The notes: generated by a model from the letters alone, not told the origin. A DNA stretch of 64,000 nt from Deinococcus aerolatus (GCF_014647055.1 NZ_BMOL01000006.1:62001-126000); one strand, 5' to 3'; positions 8,105 through 17,333 are shown, numbered from the stretch's first letter. Made by a program: numbers and translations.

Positions 8105-8389
8105 TTAGCGACGGGTGGTGTCGTGGGCGTCCCGGGTGTCCACGCGAACGGGCGTGGGTGCGGGGCGATTGCGGCCTGCCAGTCCCGCCAGACCAATCAA
8201 GCCCAGCAGACCCCAGGGGAACTCACGGGTGTCGGCGCGGCCGTTGTTGTTGGTGTCGACAACGCCGTCGTTGTTGGGATCGAGGGGCGCCGTGGTGGTG
8301 TCCGTGACGGTGGTGTCGGTAGACGTGTCTTGTGCCAGGGCCACGGGGGAGAGGGACAGCAGAAGGGAGAGGAGCAGGACTTTCTTCAT
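8105..8389 (-). CDS. Envelope protein with calcium-loop motif and WGxxGxxG C-terminal anchor
   Basis: The start MKKVLLLSLLLSLS (8389) follows AGGTGG and gives a signal peptide ending SPVALAQ. The mature part is Thr/Asp-rich, then has LDPNNDGVVDTNNNGRADT, a DxNxDGxxD repeat of the thrombospondin-3/EF-hand type that binds calcium. Next is PWGLLGLIGLAGLAGRNR, which matches the WGxxGxxG-CTERM-like anchoring segment (hydrophobic, then basic). Mature length is about 75 aa. It is likely held at the cell envelope. Function beyond that is unknown. A longer ATG-initiated frame from 8437 has no better support. Confidence 0.78.
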   Translation of the reverse strand: MKKVLLLSLLLSLSPVALAQDTSTDTTVTDTTTAPLDPNNDGVVDTNNNGRADTREFPWGLLGLIGLAGLAGRNRPAPTPVRVDTRDAHDTTRR

Positions 8390-8641
8390 AGGGACCACCT
8401 TTTTAAAACTCGCATTTGAAGCTCGCATTCTGATCATTGGGTTTCGTGCTCTATCGACTCAACCGGTCTGTTCACTGCTTGCGATGGAAAGGTAGGCTGA
8501 AAGGCGCCCGGGATTGTGTGGCCTGCTTCAATGAATATTTATGAAGCGCTCTCGCACTTCAAGCCTCAACACCAGGTAAACGACAAAGGGGATGACCACC
8601 AGAGTGAGGCTACCGGAGAACGGGCCTGTCTCCCTCCTTGC

Positions 8642-10741
8642 TCAGCGACTTGCTTTGGGCAGCGTGAAGCCAAATGTGGCACCTTCATCTGGCTGACCCT
8701 CAGCCAGCATTGTCCCCCCATGCCGGGCCAGGATGCGCCGCGCATTCGCCAGGCTCACTGCCGCTCCCTCATAGTCTTCCTGGCGGTGCAGGCGTTGGAA
8801 CATGGTAAACAACCTGTCTTTGTACTGCGGGTTAAACCCCACGCCGTTGTCGCGCACAAACACCGCCCAGTTCTCGCCCTGGTCCTCGGCCCAGACCGTG
8901 ATCACGGCCTGATCACGGTCACGGGTGTATTTCACCGCGTTGTCCACCAGGGCCGTCATCACCCGGCGCAGCAGCCCCGCGTCCCCCATGACCTCTGGGA
9001 GGGCTAGGATCTGCCAGACGATCTGGCGTTGCGGCCGGGCCACGCCCACGTCCTGGCGGACAGCATGCAACACCCGGTCCAGGTCCACCCGCTCCACCTT
9101 CAGGGGTTGACGTGAGGCGCGCGAGACATCCAGCATGCCGTCGATCAGGGTGTTCAGCGTGTCGGCTGCTGTTCGGAGAATGCCGAAATACCGCTCGGCC
9201 TTGACGTCCAGCGGTGCCGGGAGTGAGCGGCGCAGCAGATCGCCGAAACTGATGATGTGCCGCACAGGGGTCCGCAAGTCATGCGACACGCTGTAGGTGA
9301 ACGCTTCAAGCTCCTCGTTCGCCGCCTGTAACAGGTCCCGCTGGGCCGTGAGCTGCCGCGCCGTCTCGGTGCGTTCCAGCGCCAGACGCAGGCTGCGTCC
9401 CACCGAGCGAAACACTGCCTGGTGGTGTCCGGACCAGCGCGGGGTGTTCTTAACGCCCAGCGCGAACATCGCCTGGACCGAGCCGCCGATCGGCAGGGGA
9501 AAGACCGCGACACTCTGGTACATCCCGGTCTGGGGGAGCTGTTCGAGCTGGGCGTCCCAGCCGTCGACGAAGATCGGCTCGGCCGTTCGCATGGACTGCG
9601 CGAAGATCGGGGCGTCCACGGGCGCCCCGGTCTGGGCATTGGCCAGCAGGTCCGGCCGGTCTTCCAGGTCAGGGCTGTAGACTTTGAGCTTCCAGCGGCC
9701 ATTCTCCAGAGCGAAATAGCTGCTGGTGCTGCCGGGAAACAGCACCAGCAGGACGTCCACGGCCCGCTGTGCCAGGGCCAGCACTTCGGTCTCGCCGTCT
9801 GCCGCTTCAGTGAAGCGCACGAAGGCCTCAAGTTCGGCGGTGCGGTCCTGCACCTGCCGCTCCAGATCACCAGACAGGTGGGCGCGGTCCAGAGCGAGGG
9901 CGCACTGGGAGGCCAGGGTCTGCAGGAAATGCTGCTCATCCGGGGTGAAGTTGTGGGGTTCACGGAAGTCCAGCACGATCACGCCCAACGGCTCGCTGCC
10001 TTCCACCATGGGCAACACAGCGCTCGCGACCGGCGCCACACCGCCCGTGAGGGTTTCGAGGTCTGGATACGCGGCCACCAGCGCCCCTGCATGCTCGAAG
10101 AACAGGGGCGTCCTCGAGCGCAGCGCGTCTGGGCTGGGGCGTGGCCCCTCCAGGTTCCCGTCCTGCCAAACACTGGCCTGGGTCTGGCCGTGGCGCGCAA
10201 CCACCTTCAAGGCATGATCCCGCACCAGCAGCACGGTCCCACCGATGCCGCCCAGGGCCTGCAGGGCATCGTGCAGGATCAGGTCTGTGACCTGATCCTG
10301 CGTGCGGACGGCGGCCAGATGCTGGGTCAGGGCCTGCAGGCGGGCCATCAGCGCCGACGCTGCTTCGCGCGCGGTCACGTCGATCTGGAAGCCCACGAAG
10401 TGCGTGACTGTCCCGGCCGCGTCACGCATGGGACTGAGGGTCAGTTCGTTGTCGAAGGGCGTGCCGTCCTTGCGGAAGTTGCGCAGCAGGACAGTGGTGC
10501 TGCCTCCCTGGGCCAGGGCCTGCCTGATTGCCTGCCTGGGGGCAGCGTTGGGCGCCTGACCCTGGAGAAAGCGGCAGTTGCGCCCGAGGATCTCGGCGGC
10601 CGGGTACCCGCTCAGGCGTTCGAATGCCGGGTTGGCGTAGATGATGGGCAGGTCCGGTTGCCGGGCGTCAGCGATGATGAGGCTGTGCACGCTGGCGGTG
10701 AGGGCCTGGGCGAGCAACTGGAGCTCAGGTGAGGGGGGCAC
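8642..10741 (-). CDS. LOV-GAF-GAF sensor histidine kinase
   Basis: The 699-aa protein starts with a PAS/LOV domain (about 10-130) that carries GRNCRFLQG with Cys56, the flavin-adduct cysteine of blue-light LOV sensors, and a FVGFQIDVT strand. Two GAF-like domains follow (about 140-290 and 310-455), then a HisKA dimerisation helix with VSHDLRTP (His about 484), and an HATPase domain with N box DNAVKYT and G1 box DNGVGF. The G2 lid reads EGAAVSLANARR, where EGTGIGLA is usual, so two glycines are missing. No membrane segments, so it is cytoplasmic. A minus-strand TATAGT at 10779-10784 may be its -10. No response regulator gene is adjacent. Confidence 0.92.
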   Translation of the reverse strand: MPPSPELQLLAQALTASVHSLIIADARQPDLPIIYANPAFERLSGYPAAEILGRNCRFLQGQAPNAAPRQAIRQALAQGGSTTVLLRNFRKDGTPFDNELTLSPMRDAAGTVTHFVGFQIDVTAREAASALMARLQALTQHLAAVRTQDQVTDLILHDALQALGGIGGTVLLVRDHALKVVARHGQTQASVWQDGNLEGPRPSPDALRSRTPLFFEHAGALVAAYPDLETLTGGVAPVASAVLPMVEGSEPLGVIVLDFREPHNFTPDEQHFLQTLASQCALALDRAHLSGDLERQVQDRTAELEAFVRFTEAADGETEVLALAQRAVDVLLVLFPGSTSSYFALENGRWKLKVYSPDLEDRPDLLANAQTGAPVDAPIFAQSMRTAEPIFVDGWDAQLEQLPQTGMYQSVAVFPLPIGGSVQAMFALGVKNTPRWSGHHQAVFRSVGRSLRLALERTETARQLTAQRDLLQAANEELEAFTYSVSHDLRTPVRHIISFGDLLRRSLPAPLDVKAERYFGILRTAADTLNTLIDGMLDVSRASRQPLKVERVDLDRVLHAVRQDVGVARPQRQIVWQILALPEVMGDAGLLRRVMTALVDNAVKYTRDRDQAVITVWAEDQGENWAVFVRDNGVGFNPQYKDRLFTMFQRLHRQEDYEGAAVSLANARRILARHGGTMLAEGQPDEGATFGFTLPKASR

Positions 10742-11308
10742 GGTCCCTCATGCGGGCTGGGATGACCGTCATCCCCCAACTATACGGCCAGGTGGCCCAT
10801 GACGGCTTTTGGGACCGAGATTGGAGTGTCAGCGTGGAGGTCTGGACCTTCACAATCAAGGTTGTCAGTGGCAGCCAGGAACCCTTGGTGGCGGCCGCCA
10901 TGCTGCTGCCCGTCCCTATCAGGATCAAGGGGAAAGGTGCATCCCGGGGGGCTGTCTGCGTCTGTGCCAGGTCATGCGGCCCAGCGTAGGACTGGAGCGC
11001 TGGCAGCGGTCCGACGTGCAGGGTGCTGACCTGTCTACCGAAAGGTCACAGGTCAGGGGGACTAAGCCCATCCCAAAGACCTGTCCGGGTCAGGATGGAG
11101 CCTCCGACAGGCATGAGCTGTTTTTCCCTCACATGTCTCCCAGCCTGCCCATGAAGTTGACGCCGGAAACGGGGGGGGGCCGCCTGCCGCCTGCGCGAAA
11201 TCTGCATCAATTCTCCGCGGTCTCTCCACAGGGGCGGCGCATGCTCTGTCTCAAGACGACACGGAAGGCGAAACACGCCCGCTCCCACGTCAGACAAGGA
11301 GAAAGACC
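10742..11308. other. 567-bp divergent intergenic region
   Basis: Upstream regions of the LOV kinase (minus) and the secreted protein (plus). Forward ORFs of 76-167 codons cross it but overlap each other in different frames, lack ribosome-binding sites and have low-complexity products, so none is called. An 8-to-9-base G run occurs near 11171-11179. No RNA structure was recognised. Confidence 0.5.
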
Positions 11309-11713
11309 ATGAACAAGACCCTGATGACCGCTGTGCTCGCCCTGACCCTCGCCGCCGGCTCCGCCTTCGCCGCCCCCAACCCCGTCCGGGTCTCGGCCAG
11401 CGACGGTGAAGGTCTGGGCTACACCAAGCTCTACACCGAAAGCTCGTGGATGTCGCTGGTGGTTCCGATGTCGGCCCTGGAGTACACCGTTCCCGGTGAC
11501 CTGAGTCTGTCCGTCACGGGGCTGCCGGAAGGCACCACCATCACCCTGGATGGCGTCACGCAGCGCGGCAACACCCTGCTGTTGAACGTGAGTGTGAGCC
11601 GCAACGACACCAGCGTGGGGGTCAACGACATCGCGTCCATCGCCCTGATGTCGGGAGATCAGGTGTTGACCACGCTGACGATTCCGGTGATGGGCGCAGC
11701 CGCCAGCGACTGA
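11309..11713 (+). CDS. Small secreted protein, beta-rich
   Basis: A strong AGGAG stands eight bases before the ATG. The 134-aa product has a classical signal peptide (MNKTLMTAVLALTLAAGSAFA, cleavage before APNPV). The mature part of about 113 residues consists of alternating beta-strand segments (SLSVTGLPEGTTITLDG, TLLLNVSVSRND, QVLTTLTIPVMG) without cysteines, suggesting a small beta-sandwich. A perfect-stem terminator follows, so it is a single-gene unit. No family was recognised. Confidence 0.8.
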   Translation: MNKTLMTAVLALTLAAGSAFAAPNPVRVSASDGEGLGYTKLYTESSWMSLVVPMSALEYTVPGDLSLSVTGLPEGTTITLDGVTQRGNTLLLNVSVSRNDTSVGVNDIASIALMSGDQVLTTLTIPVMGAAASD

Positions 11714-11736
11714 GCCGCCGTTTTCCCCCAGAGGGC

Positions 11737-11766
11737 CCGCCACTTCATCTGAAGTGGCGGCTTTTG
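11737..11766 (+). terminator. Rho-independent terminator
   Basis: CCGCCACTTCA (11737-11747) pairs perfectly with TGAAGTGGCGG (11750-11760) and is followed by CTTTTG. It terminates the secreted protein gene ending at 11713. Confidence 0.85.
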
Positions 11767-12082
11767 CTGCAGGCCGGATGGCCCGAAAGTGACGGCTTCC
11801 CCTGGCCTCTGCCTCGCCCCCAGAGACAGGAGGAGGGACGCAATAGCGTGAACGGCCCCATGTCCGCGCCAAGACGTAGTCCCGCAGCTGCCGGTACATC
11901 TGGTCCCGCACATGCCGATCGGCGGTTGACGCCGTGTAAGACCCGGGTGCCGCGCTGAACAGCGTGCACGTAAGGAAGGTCTGGCCGCTGGGTGGGTGCA
12001 CAGAAGCAAGTTCATGCAGCGTGTCGGCAGCTTGACACAGGCTCCCGCTGAGATCACTCAGACTCCTGGTGGAGGTAGACCA

Positions 12083-12520
12083 ATGAATACACAGAACGTG
12101 AAAGCCGGAGTTCTCGGTGGCCTGGCCGGCGGCCTGGTCTTCGGCATGCTGATGGCCATGATGGGCATGCTCCCCATGATCGCCAGTCTGGTGGGCAGCG
12201 ACAGCGCTGTGGTCGGTTTTGTCGTGCATCTGATCATCAGCGCCGGCATCGGCTTGGGCTTTGGTCTCCTGTTGGGGGACCGCGTCACAGGAACCTGTGC
12301 GGGGGTATGGCAGGGCGCCCTCTACGGCATGGTGTGGTGGGTTCTTGGGCCGCTTGTGATGATGCCCTTAATGATGGGCATGGGCGTCCAGTTTGCGCAG
12401 GCCTTCACCACCCAGAACTTGATGAGTCTGATGGGCCACGTGATCTACGGTATGGTGCTGGGCGCCGTTTTCGCGCTGTTGCGAGCCAGGAACGTGGGCA
12501 CGCGACAGGCTCTCAGCTGA
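12083..12520 (+). CDS. Small polytopic membrane protein
   Basis: The ATG at 12083 is chosen because GGAGGT sits seven bases upstream; an open extension to 11996 lacks such a site. The 145-aa protein has four to five hydrophobic segments: about 8-30 (GVLGGLAGGLVFGMLMAMMG), 38-62, 70-92, 98-115 and 120-140. They are rich in Gly and Met, with small positive loops at the end (RARNVGTRQ). The pattern resembles YagU-like or other small inner-membrane proteins of unknown role. The Met-rich segments (MGMLPM, MMPLMMGMG) could coordinate soft metals, but this is speculative. Confidence 0.75.
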   Translation: MNTQNVKAGVLGGLAGGLVFGMLMAMMGMLPMIASLVGSDSAVVGFVVHLIISAGIGLGFGLLLGDRVTGTCAGVWQGALYGMVWWVLGPLVMMPLMMGMGVQFAQAFTTQNLMSLMGHVIYGMVLGAVFALLRARNVGTRQALS

Positions 12521-12567
12521 GCGTCATCGCCTCTCTCCCGCTGCCACCGTGCATCCCCTGGAGTCTT

Positions 12568-13581
12568 ATGCGTATTCCCCTCAGGTTGTTCACCCTCGTG
12601 GCCCTCGCAACGTCGTCCGCTCTGGCCCAGGACGCGCCCCTGCCGCTCACTATTGCGCCGTCACCGGTCACCACCGACGGCAACGTGGCCGCGTTCCCCA
12701 CAGATCTGATCCTGGCACTCCCGCAGGCTGGTGACGCGCAGGTTCCTGGCCTTGCGTTTGATACTGGCGGCAGCATCACCATCACCTTGCCACCAGCCTT
12801 CATTCGCGTGGCGGAGCGGCCCATCAATGTGGCTGTGCCGCGCGGCTGGCCACAGGCTGACGTGTGCTGTTATGTCGCGAGCGCTGTCGGGAACGTCCTG
12901 ACCATCACGTTCACGACCCCTGTGAGGACAGATGGGCCGGACGCACCCGGCGTCAAGATCCTGGCCCATATCCGCGGCGGGGCGTTCCGCAACCCGAGCG
13001 CCGGAACGTATCCCATCGTTGCTCAGGTTCGCGAGTCGCCCGGCGCGGCCCCACGCAGCGCGGTCGGCTCCGTCACGATCCTCGGGGCCGTGCCGGCCGC
13101 ACGCATCGCTCCGACAAATTTCCTGCTGCCGCGGGGTGCCAACGCCAATGGACAGACGGTGGCCGTAAACCGGCCAGCTCCGGCCCTGCTGGGCTTTTTG
13201 CTATGGCGGAACGGGACCCCGCTGAACGGGGTTGGCGTTCTGCCGGCCCAGCCCAGTCAGTATCCGAAGTACAACGGGGGTCTGCTGGTGCGGGATGCCA
13301 ACGGCGACGGAATCCTCACCTTGCCCGGCGACGAGGTCGTGGGCGGGATCATCGGAAAAGCGCCGTCAGGAGCCACGGGGCAGAGCGCTCAGAGCCCACT
13401 GCGTGCCAACGGCACCCCCATCCTGTCCGGGCAACTCAACGGGTACGGCACCACAGAGCCCGTAGCGGGTCTGCTGCCTGTGCGCTTCACCGCAGGAAGT
13501 CTTGCCGGAGAGTACACCCCGACGTTCGAACTGAGTGGTGGGAACAGCGTTCAGATGACCATCCGTGCCGTTAAGCCTTGA
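12568..13581 (+). CDS. Secreted protein of unknown function
   Basis: The start MRIPLRLFTLVALATSSALA (12568, GGAG four bases upstream) gives a signal peptide and a mature chain of about 318 aa. The first half contains immunoglobulin-like beta segments typical of surface proteins (GGSITITLPPAFIRVAER, NVLTITFTTPVRTDG). The second has VRDANGDGILTLPGDEVVG, an Asp-rich calcium-loop-like motif. One Cys-Cys pair (DVCCYV) is present. It is located 48 bp after the membrane protein gene and may be cotranscribed with it. No family was recognised. Confidence 0.75.
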   Translation: MRIPLRLFTLVALATSSALAQDAPLPLTIAPSPVTTDGNVAAFPTDLILALPQAGDAQVPGLAFDTGGSITITLPPAFIRVAERPINVAVPRGWPQADVCCYVASAVGNVLTITFTTPVRTDGPDAPGVKILAHIRGGAFRNPSAGTYPIVAQVRESPGAAPRSAVGSVTILGAVPAARIAPTNFLLPRGANANGQTVAVNRPAPALLGFLLWRNGTPLNGVGVLPAQPSQYPKYNGGLLVRDANGDGILTLPGDEVVGGIIGKAPSGATGQSAQSPLRANGTPILSGQLNGYGTTEPVAGLLPVRFTAGSLAGEYTPTFELSGGNSVQMTIRAVKP

Positions 13582-13728
13582 CGTGGCCGGTGGGCGAGGC
13601 TCAGGGCGTTCACCGCCCCTGACACCATGCGTCCGGGGCGGAAGACGGGGTCTTAAAACACCTGTCTGAGCAACCATCGAAATGCTGGGGACTTCGCGGG
13701 AGGGCATGCGTCACGCCAGGCCACGCCC

Positions 13729-14508
13729 TCACCTGTCAGGGACGGGGGTCTTATTTAGTGCGTCGAGCTGCAGTTCCTCGCTCAGCCGTTCCAGTCCAGT
13801 GACGTTCACGCGGTACTGGCCGCGCGTGCCCAGCACAAGTTGCTGGGCACGCCACGCGCTGATCGCCTGTGTGGCACTCACGCGGCTGGCGTGGGCAAGG
13901 CTGGCGATCTCCTCATGCCGCAGTTCCACCTGCAGATCGTAGACACCGGCTTCAATCTCCCGCCCAAAGCGGTAGGTGAGGTCAAGCATGACCTGAGCAA
14001 GCCGCACCTGCACAGGCTGCGAAAGGGACTCCAGCCGCGTCTGAAGTTGGTGCACCCTCGTCGCCAGAATACTGGCCAGTAAGATCGCCACTGCCGGCAC
14101 ACGCCGCGTGATCTCCAGGAACTGCTCCCGGGTGATCGGACAGATCACGGCGCGGTCGGACAGGCACGTGGCGTCCGCCTGGGTGGTGGTCATCTCCGTC
14201 AGAAAGCTCTCTCCGAAGAAATCGTCCGGGCCGCACACAGTGATCACGCGCTCCCCTCCAAGCATGCCGGTGCGGCTGAGTTTCACGTGGCCGTCAAGCA
14301 GGATCTGCAGCGTCCCGCCGGGATCTCCCGCGCGGTAGATGCGCTCCCCCTTGCGGTATGGACGGGGCGGACACACCGCGCCGATCTGCTGCATGTCCTC
14401 CTCAGTCAACCCGGCGCTCCAGCCGGTGCCCGTCAAGTGCCACACGCTGCCCGGCACGGGCGTGGGCCGCAGGCGCATCATGCTCAGGAGGCGCTGGGTC
14501 AGGGTCAT
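13729..14508 (-). CDS. Crp/Fnr-family transcription regulator
   Basis: The ATG at 14508 (MTLTQRLLSMM) follows AGGA with good spacing; a start seven codons earlier also exists. The 259-aa protein has an N-terminal cyclic-nucleotide-binding beta-barrel (about 40-150, with YRKGERIYRAGDPGGTLQILLDG and CGPDDFFGESFLT), a dimerisation helix, and a C-terminal winged HTH (about 180-245) in which RHEEIASLAHASRVSATQAIS is the recognition region. There is no Cys cluster of the Fnr type near the N-terminus, so an iron-sulfur oxygen sensor is unlikely. Targets are unknown; GTGA/TCAC dyads upstream of the pilin operon are candidates. Confidence 0.88.
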   Translation of the reverse strand: MTLTQRLLSMMRLRPTPVPGSVWHLTGTGWSAGLTEEDMQQIGAVCPPRPYRKGERIYRAGDPGGTLQILLDGHVKLSRTGMLGGERVITVCGPDDFFGESFLTEMTTTQADATCLSDRAVICPITREQFLEITRRVPAVAILLASILATRVHQLQTRLESLSQPVQVRLAQVMLDLTYRFGREIEAGVYDLQVELRHEEIASLAHASRVSATQAISAWRAQQLVLGTRGQYRVNVTGLERLSEELQLDALNKTPVPDR

Positions 14509-14774
14509 GACGTGCATCCTACGCGTCACACAGATTCAGGGCGAGATCAGGTGCAACGCCGCACTTGCAAGCCACCCATCGCCGCGCCGCAGGTTCTGGG
14601 TCTTGCGTATCACAGCCAATTGCCCGCATATGGCCAGCCTGGGGCTGTAGATCAGGTGCTGTCGCGGTCTGCGTCTCTTTCCCAGGGCGTGTAACACTTC
14701 ATTATGGCGCTCCAGGGCAGGGGCAGCAGGACACCCTTTAAGCAATGGCCCTTCCCCCGGATCAAGCAGCCGGA

Positions 14775-15629
14775 TCAAGCAGTACGTGTGGAATTCAGCG
14801 GCGCGGGGTCATCCTGATGCGCTGGCGTCTCGGCAACGCCTGGATGGCCCGAATCCTGATGCCAGCTCAGGGGGACAGTCTCCTGCGTGGCAAAGATCCC
14901 GGGTACCTTCAGACCCATCCGGAGATACAGTTCAGGCGGGACGCCGATGTCGGCGAGCAGCAGCGCTCCCAGGAGCGGCTGCACCTCGGGATTCAGGAAT
15001 CCCCGCTTGGGCAGGGCGAGGGTCAGGGTGGCCGCCGCGTGGATGGCCGGCTGGAAGACCTGACCTTCGCTCACCTCTATTCCAGAGGGAGTGTCCAGCG
15101 CCAGAATGGGCGCGGCCTGGTGATTGGCCCAGTGGAGCAGGTCAGCAGCGTGGCCCCGGGGGGCAGAGTTCAGCCCGTATCCGATCAGGGCGTCGATGAT
15201 CAGGGCTGCCCCTGAGGACGGCAACCCGCCACCGCGTACTGAACGGCCGAGGGCTTGCAAGATCCGCAGCTGATGCTGCGGAACGCCGTGATACCCGTCT
15301 GGATGACGCACCAGGGTTACCTCGACCTGCGCGCCCCAGTCCTGCAGGCGGCGGGCCGCGACCAGACCACCGCCGCCATTGTGGCCAGCCCCGCACAGCA
15401 CCGTGATGCGCTGGCCCATCACCGAGCCGCCCAGCTGGCGACGCGCTTGCCCAGCCAGCGCCCGGCCAGCGTTCTCCATCATCTGAAGCAGGCTGATACC
15501 GTAGTCCTCCACCATGGCGCGGTCCACTTCGGTCATCTGCGTGGTGGTCACGGTGGGTATGGGCCCAGCCGAAGCGTAGAGGGCCGTGCCGGGGTCAGGG
15601 TGAACGGGTGGGCGTGTTTGCATGGACAT
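14775..15629 (-). CDS. nnrE: NAD(P)H-hydrate epimerase (YjeF N-terminal type)
   Basis: GGAGGA precedes the ATG at 15629 by five bases, which sets the start; the same frame is open for 74 more codons upstream but that part looks like another protein. The 284-aa product carries the YjeF_N Rossmann-like fold: VTTTQMTEVDRAMVEDYGIS, the ENAGR motif, VLCGAGHNGGGGLVAARRL, the strand ALIIDALIGYGLN and ALDTPSGIE. NnrE interconverts R and S forms of damaged NAD(P)H hydrate. The usual ADP-dependent dehydratase domain is absent here and would have to be encoded elsewhere. The C-terminal 40 residues are low complexity. Confidence 0.85.
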   Translation of the reverse strand: MSMQTRPPVHPDPGTALYASAGPIPTVTTTQMTEVDRAMVEDYGISLLQMMENAGRALAGQARRQLGGSVMGQRITVLCGAGHNGGGGLVAARRLQDWGAQVEVTLVRHPDGYHGVPQHQLRILQALGRSVRGGGLPSSGAALIIDALIGYGLNSAPRGHAADLLHWANHQAAPILALDTPSGIEVSEGQVFQPAIHAAATLTLALPKRGFLNPEVQPLLGALLLADIGVPPELYLRMGLKVPGIFATQETVPLSWHQDSGHPGVAETPAHQDDPAPLNSTRTA

Positions 15630-15655
15630 GATTTCCTCCGCCGCTGGGGTGGCGA

Positions 15656-15948
15656 ACCTGAGATCAACTGAAAACGAGTGAGGAGTGGTGTCCGGCACAG
15701 GCTGGGGCGCGGTGACAGGGCCCGTCCCAGCAGCAGCCCAATCACCCCAAGGCACGGCCAGCCAGCCGCTCACCGCGCTCAGGACGCCGCCCAGAACGCT
15801 CACCAGCAGACCCGTCATCAGCAGGGTGTTGCAGACGCAACAACACCGCAACAGTCAGCACAGCCGCGCTTCCCAGCAGCACCGTCTTTCGTTCAGTGCT
15901 GACCGGGCGCTCTGGGGCTGCGGACAGATGGACCTGTATCGTGTCTCC
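15656..15948 (-). pseudogene. Possible frameshifted small membrane protein
   Basis: Between the FAD reductase stop and nnrE, one minus frame reads NAGDTIQVHL, RKTVLLGSAAVLTVAVLLRL and then loses sense. A second frame immediately takes over with CNTLLMTGLLVSVLGGVLSA and VSGWLAVPWGDW. Joined near 15840 they make two membrane helices with a polar head, as expected for a small inner-membrane protein in a metal operon. No good start codon is visible for the first part. It is called a broken gene with low confidence; the alternative is chance hydrophobicity in noncoding DNA. Confidence 0.3.
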
Positions 15949-15953
15949 GGCAT

Positions 15954-17333
15954 TCAGATGCCTTCCTCGGCGTGGACGCCCCCCAGGGCACTCGACAACC
16001 CCTCCGCGAGGGTGGGGTGAATATGCAGCATGTCCTGCAAATCGGTGTACTTTGCCTTCAGGTGCATCGCCGCGATCAGTTCATGCACGACTTCCGCCCC
16101 ATCGGCCAGCAGCACCGCCGCGCCCAGCAGGCGGTTCGTGTCCGCGTCCGCCACGATCTTGATGAACCCGGCCGTTTCTCCCATGGCCCGCGCCCTGGCG
16201 ATCTTGTGCCCGTCGTAACGCCCCACCTTGACCCGGTAGCCGAGCTGCCGGGCCTCGCCCTCGGTGAGGCCCACCCGCCCGAGCTGCGGGTCACTGAATA
16301 CGGCATAGGGCACCACCCGGTCACGGATGGACAGCCCTGCGTTCTTCGTGACGTTCTCGTACACCACCCGCGCGTCGTCGCGCGCCGTGTGGGTGAACAT
16401 CGGGCCGCCCCGCACGTCGCCCAGCGCACAGATGCCCGGCACTTCCGTTTCCAGACGGTCATTGACTGGGATGAAACCCTGACCGTCCAAAGCGACGCCA
16501 GCAGCTTCCAGACTCAACCCGTCTGTATTCGGCTGCCGTCCCCCGGCGATCAGCAGGTGTGAGCCTTTCAGAACGCGCTCCGCACCGCCTACCCGGACCG
16601 TCAGTCGAAGCTGACCTTCACTCCCCGTGACTGCCGTTGCAGCGGTCCCAGTCAGAACAGTGATGCCCTCCCGGGTGAGGGCGTGCTCCAGAGCACGCGC
16701 GATGTCCCCGTCTTCCTGTTTCAGGAGGTGCGGGCCGCGCTGCACCAGGGTCACCTCCGAGCCGAAGCGGCGGAACATCTGCGCGTACTCCACCCCGATA
16801 TAACCTCCACCCACCACCAGCAGTTGCTCAGGCAGGGCCGTCAACTGCAAGGCGCTGGTGGAATCGAGAAAGGGTATGTCTCTCAATCCGGCGATGCCGG
16901 GCATCGCCGGACGGGTTCCGGTGTTGATGAAGACCTGCGCTGCTTCGATGGCTTCCCCATTCACCTCCAGGGTGTGCGGCCCGGTGAAGCGGGCCTCCCC
17001 CCGGATCAGGGTGACGTTCGGATTCGTCTCCACGTTGGTTTCCGCGCCCTGCCGCACGCCGGTCACCAGATCGTCCTTACGCCGCATCACCTCGGGCAGA
17101 TTCACGCGGACGGGTCCGGCGTGAACGCCCCAGTGGGCGGCTTCCCGCGCCAGATGGGCCACGCGGGCACTGGCAATCAGGGTCTTGGTGGGAATACATC
17201 CCCGGTTGAGGCAGGTGCCCCCCAGTTGATCCCGCTCAATCAGCGCGACCGAGCGTCCCTTGAAGCCTAATTTGAGGGCCAGCGGCAGACCGGCCATTCC
17301 CCCGCCGACCACCACGGCGTCGTAGCGTGTCAT
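15954..17333 (-). CDS. FAD-dependent pyridine nucleotide-disulfide oxidoreductase, mercuric reductase-like
   Basis: The ATG at 17333 overlaps the upstream stop by 4 bp; 459 aa. Order of motifs: FAD Rossmann VVVGGGMAGLPLALKLG, redox-active disulfide GGTCLNRGCIPTK, NAD(P) site LLVVGGGYIGVEYAQ, second FAD contact ICALGDV, and C-terminal dimerisation domain with HIHPTLAEG (His-Glu base pair). It lacks the N-terminal HMA domain and the C-terminal vicinal Cys pair of true MerA. The HIHPT motif is dihydrolipoamide-dehydrogenase-like. Its place after MerR and a CopZ-like protein suggests metal or thiol redox work; Hg(II) reduction is not established. Confidence 0.88.
   Translation of the reverse strand: MTRYDAVVVGGGMAGLPLALKLGFKGRSVALIERDQLGGTCLNRGCIPTKTLIASARVAHLAREAAHWGVHAGPVRVNLPEVMRRKDDLVTGVRQGAETNVETNPNVTLIRGEARFTGPHTLEVNGEAIEAAQVFINTGTRPAMPGIAGLRDIPFLDSTSALQLTALPEQLLVVGGGYIGVEYAQMFRRFGSEVTLVQRGPHLLKQEDGDIARALEHALTREGITVLTGTAATAVTGSEGQLRLTVRVGGAERVLKGSHLLIAGGRQPNTDGLSLEAAGVALDGQGFIPVNDRLETEVPGICALGDVRGGPMFTHTARDDARVVYENVTKNAGLSIRDRVVPYAVFSDPQLGRVGLTEGEARQLGYRVKVGRYDGHKIARARAMGETAGFIKIVADADTNRLLGAAVLLADGAEVVHELIAAMHLKAKYTDLQDMLHIHPTLAEGLSSALGGVHAEEGI

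Noticed and set aside
11171..11179. Poly-G run as a phase-variation switch
   Set aside because: It lies 130 bp upstream of the nearest start and is not inside a coding region or a recognisable promoter spacer.
11207..12229. 340-codon minus frame with a His-rich start
   Set aside because: Overlaps the secreted protein gene, its terminator and the membrane protein gene; no coherent domain.
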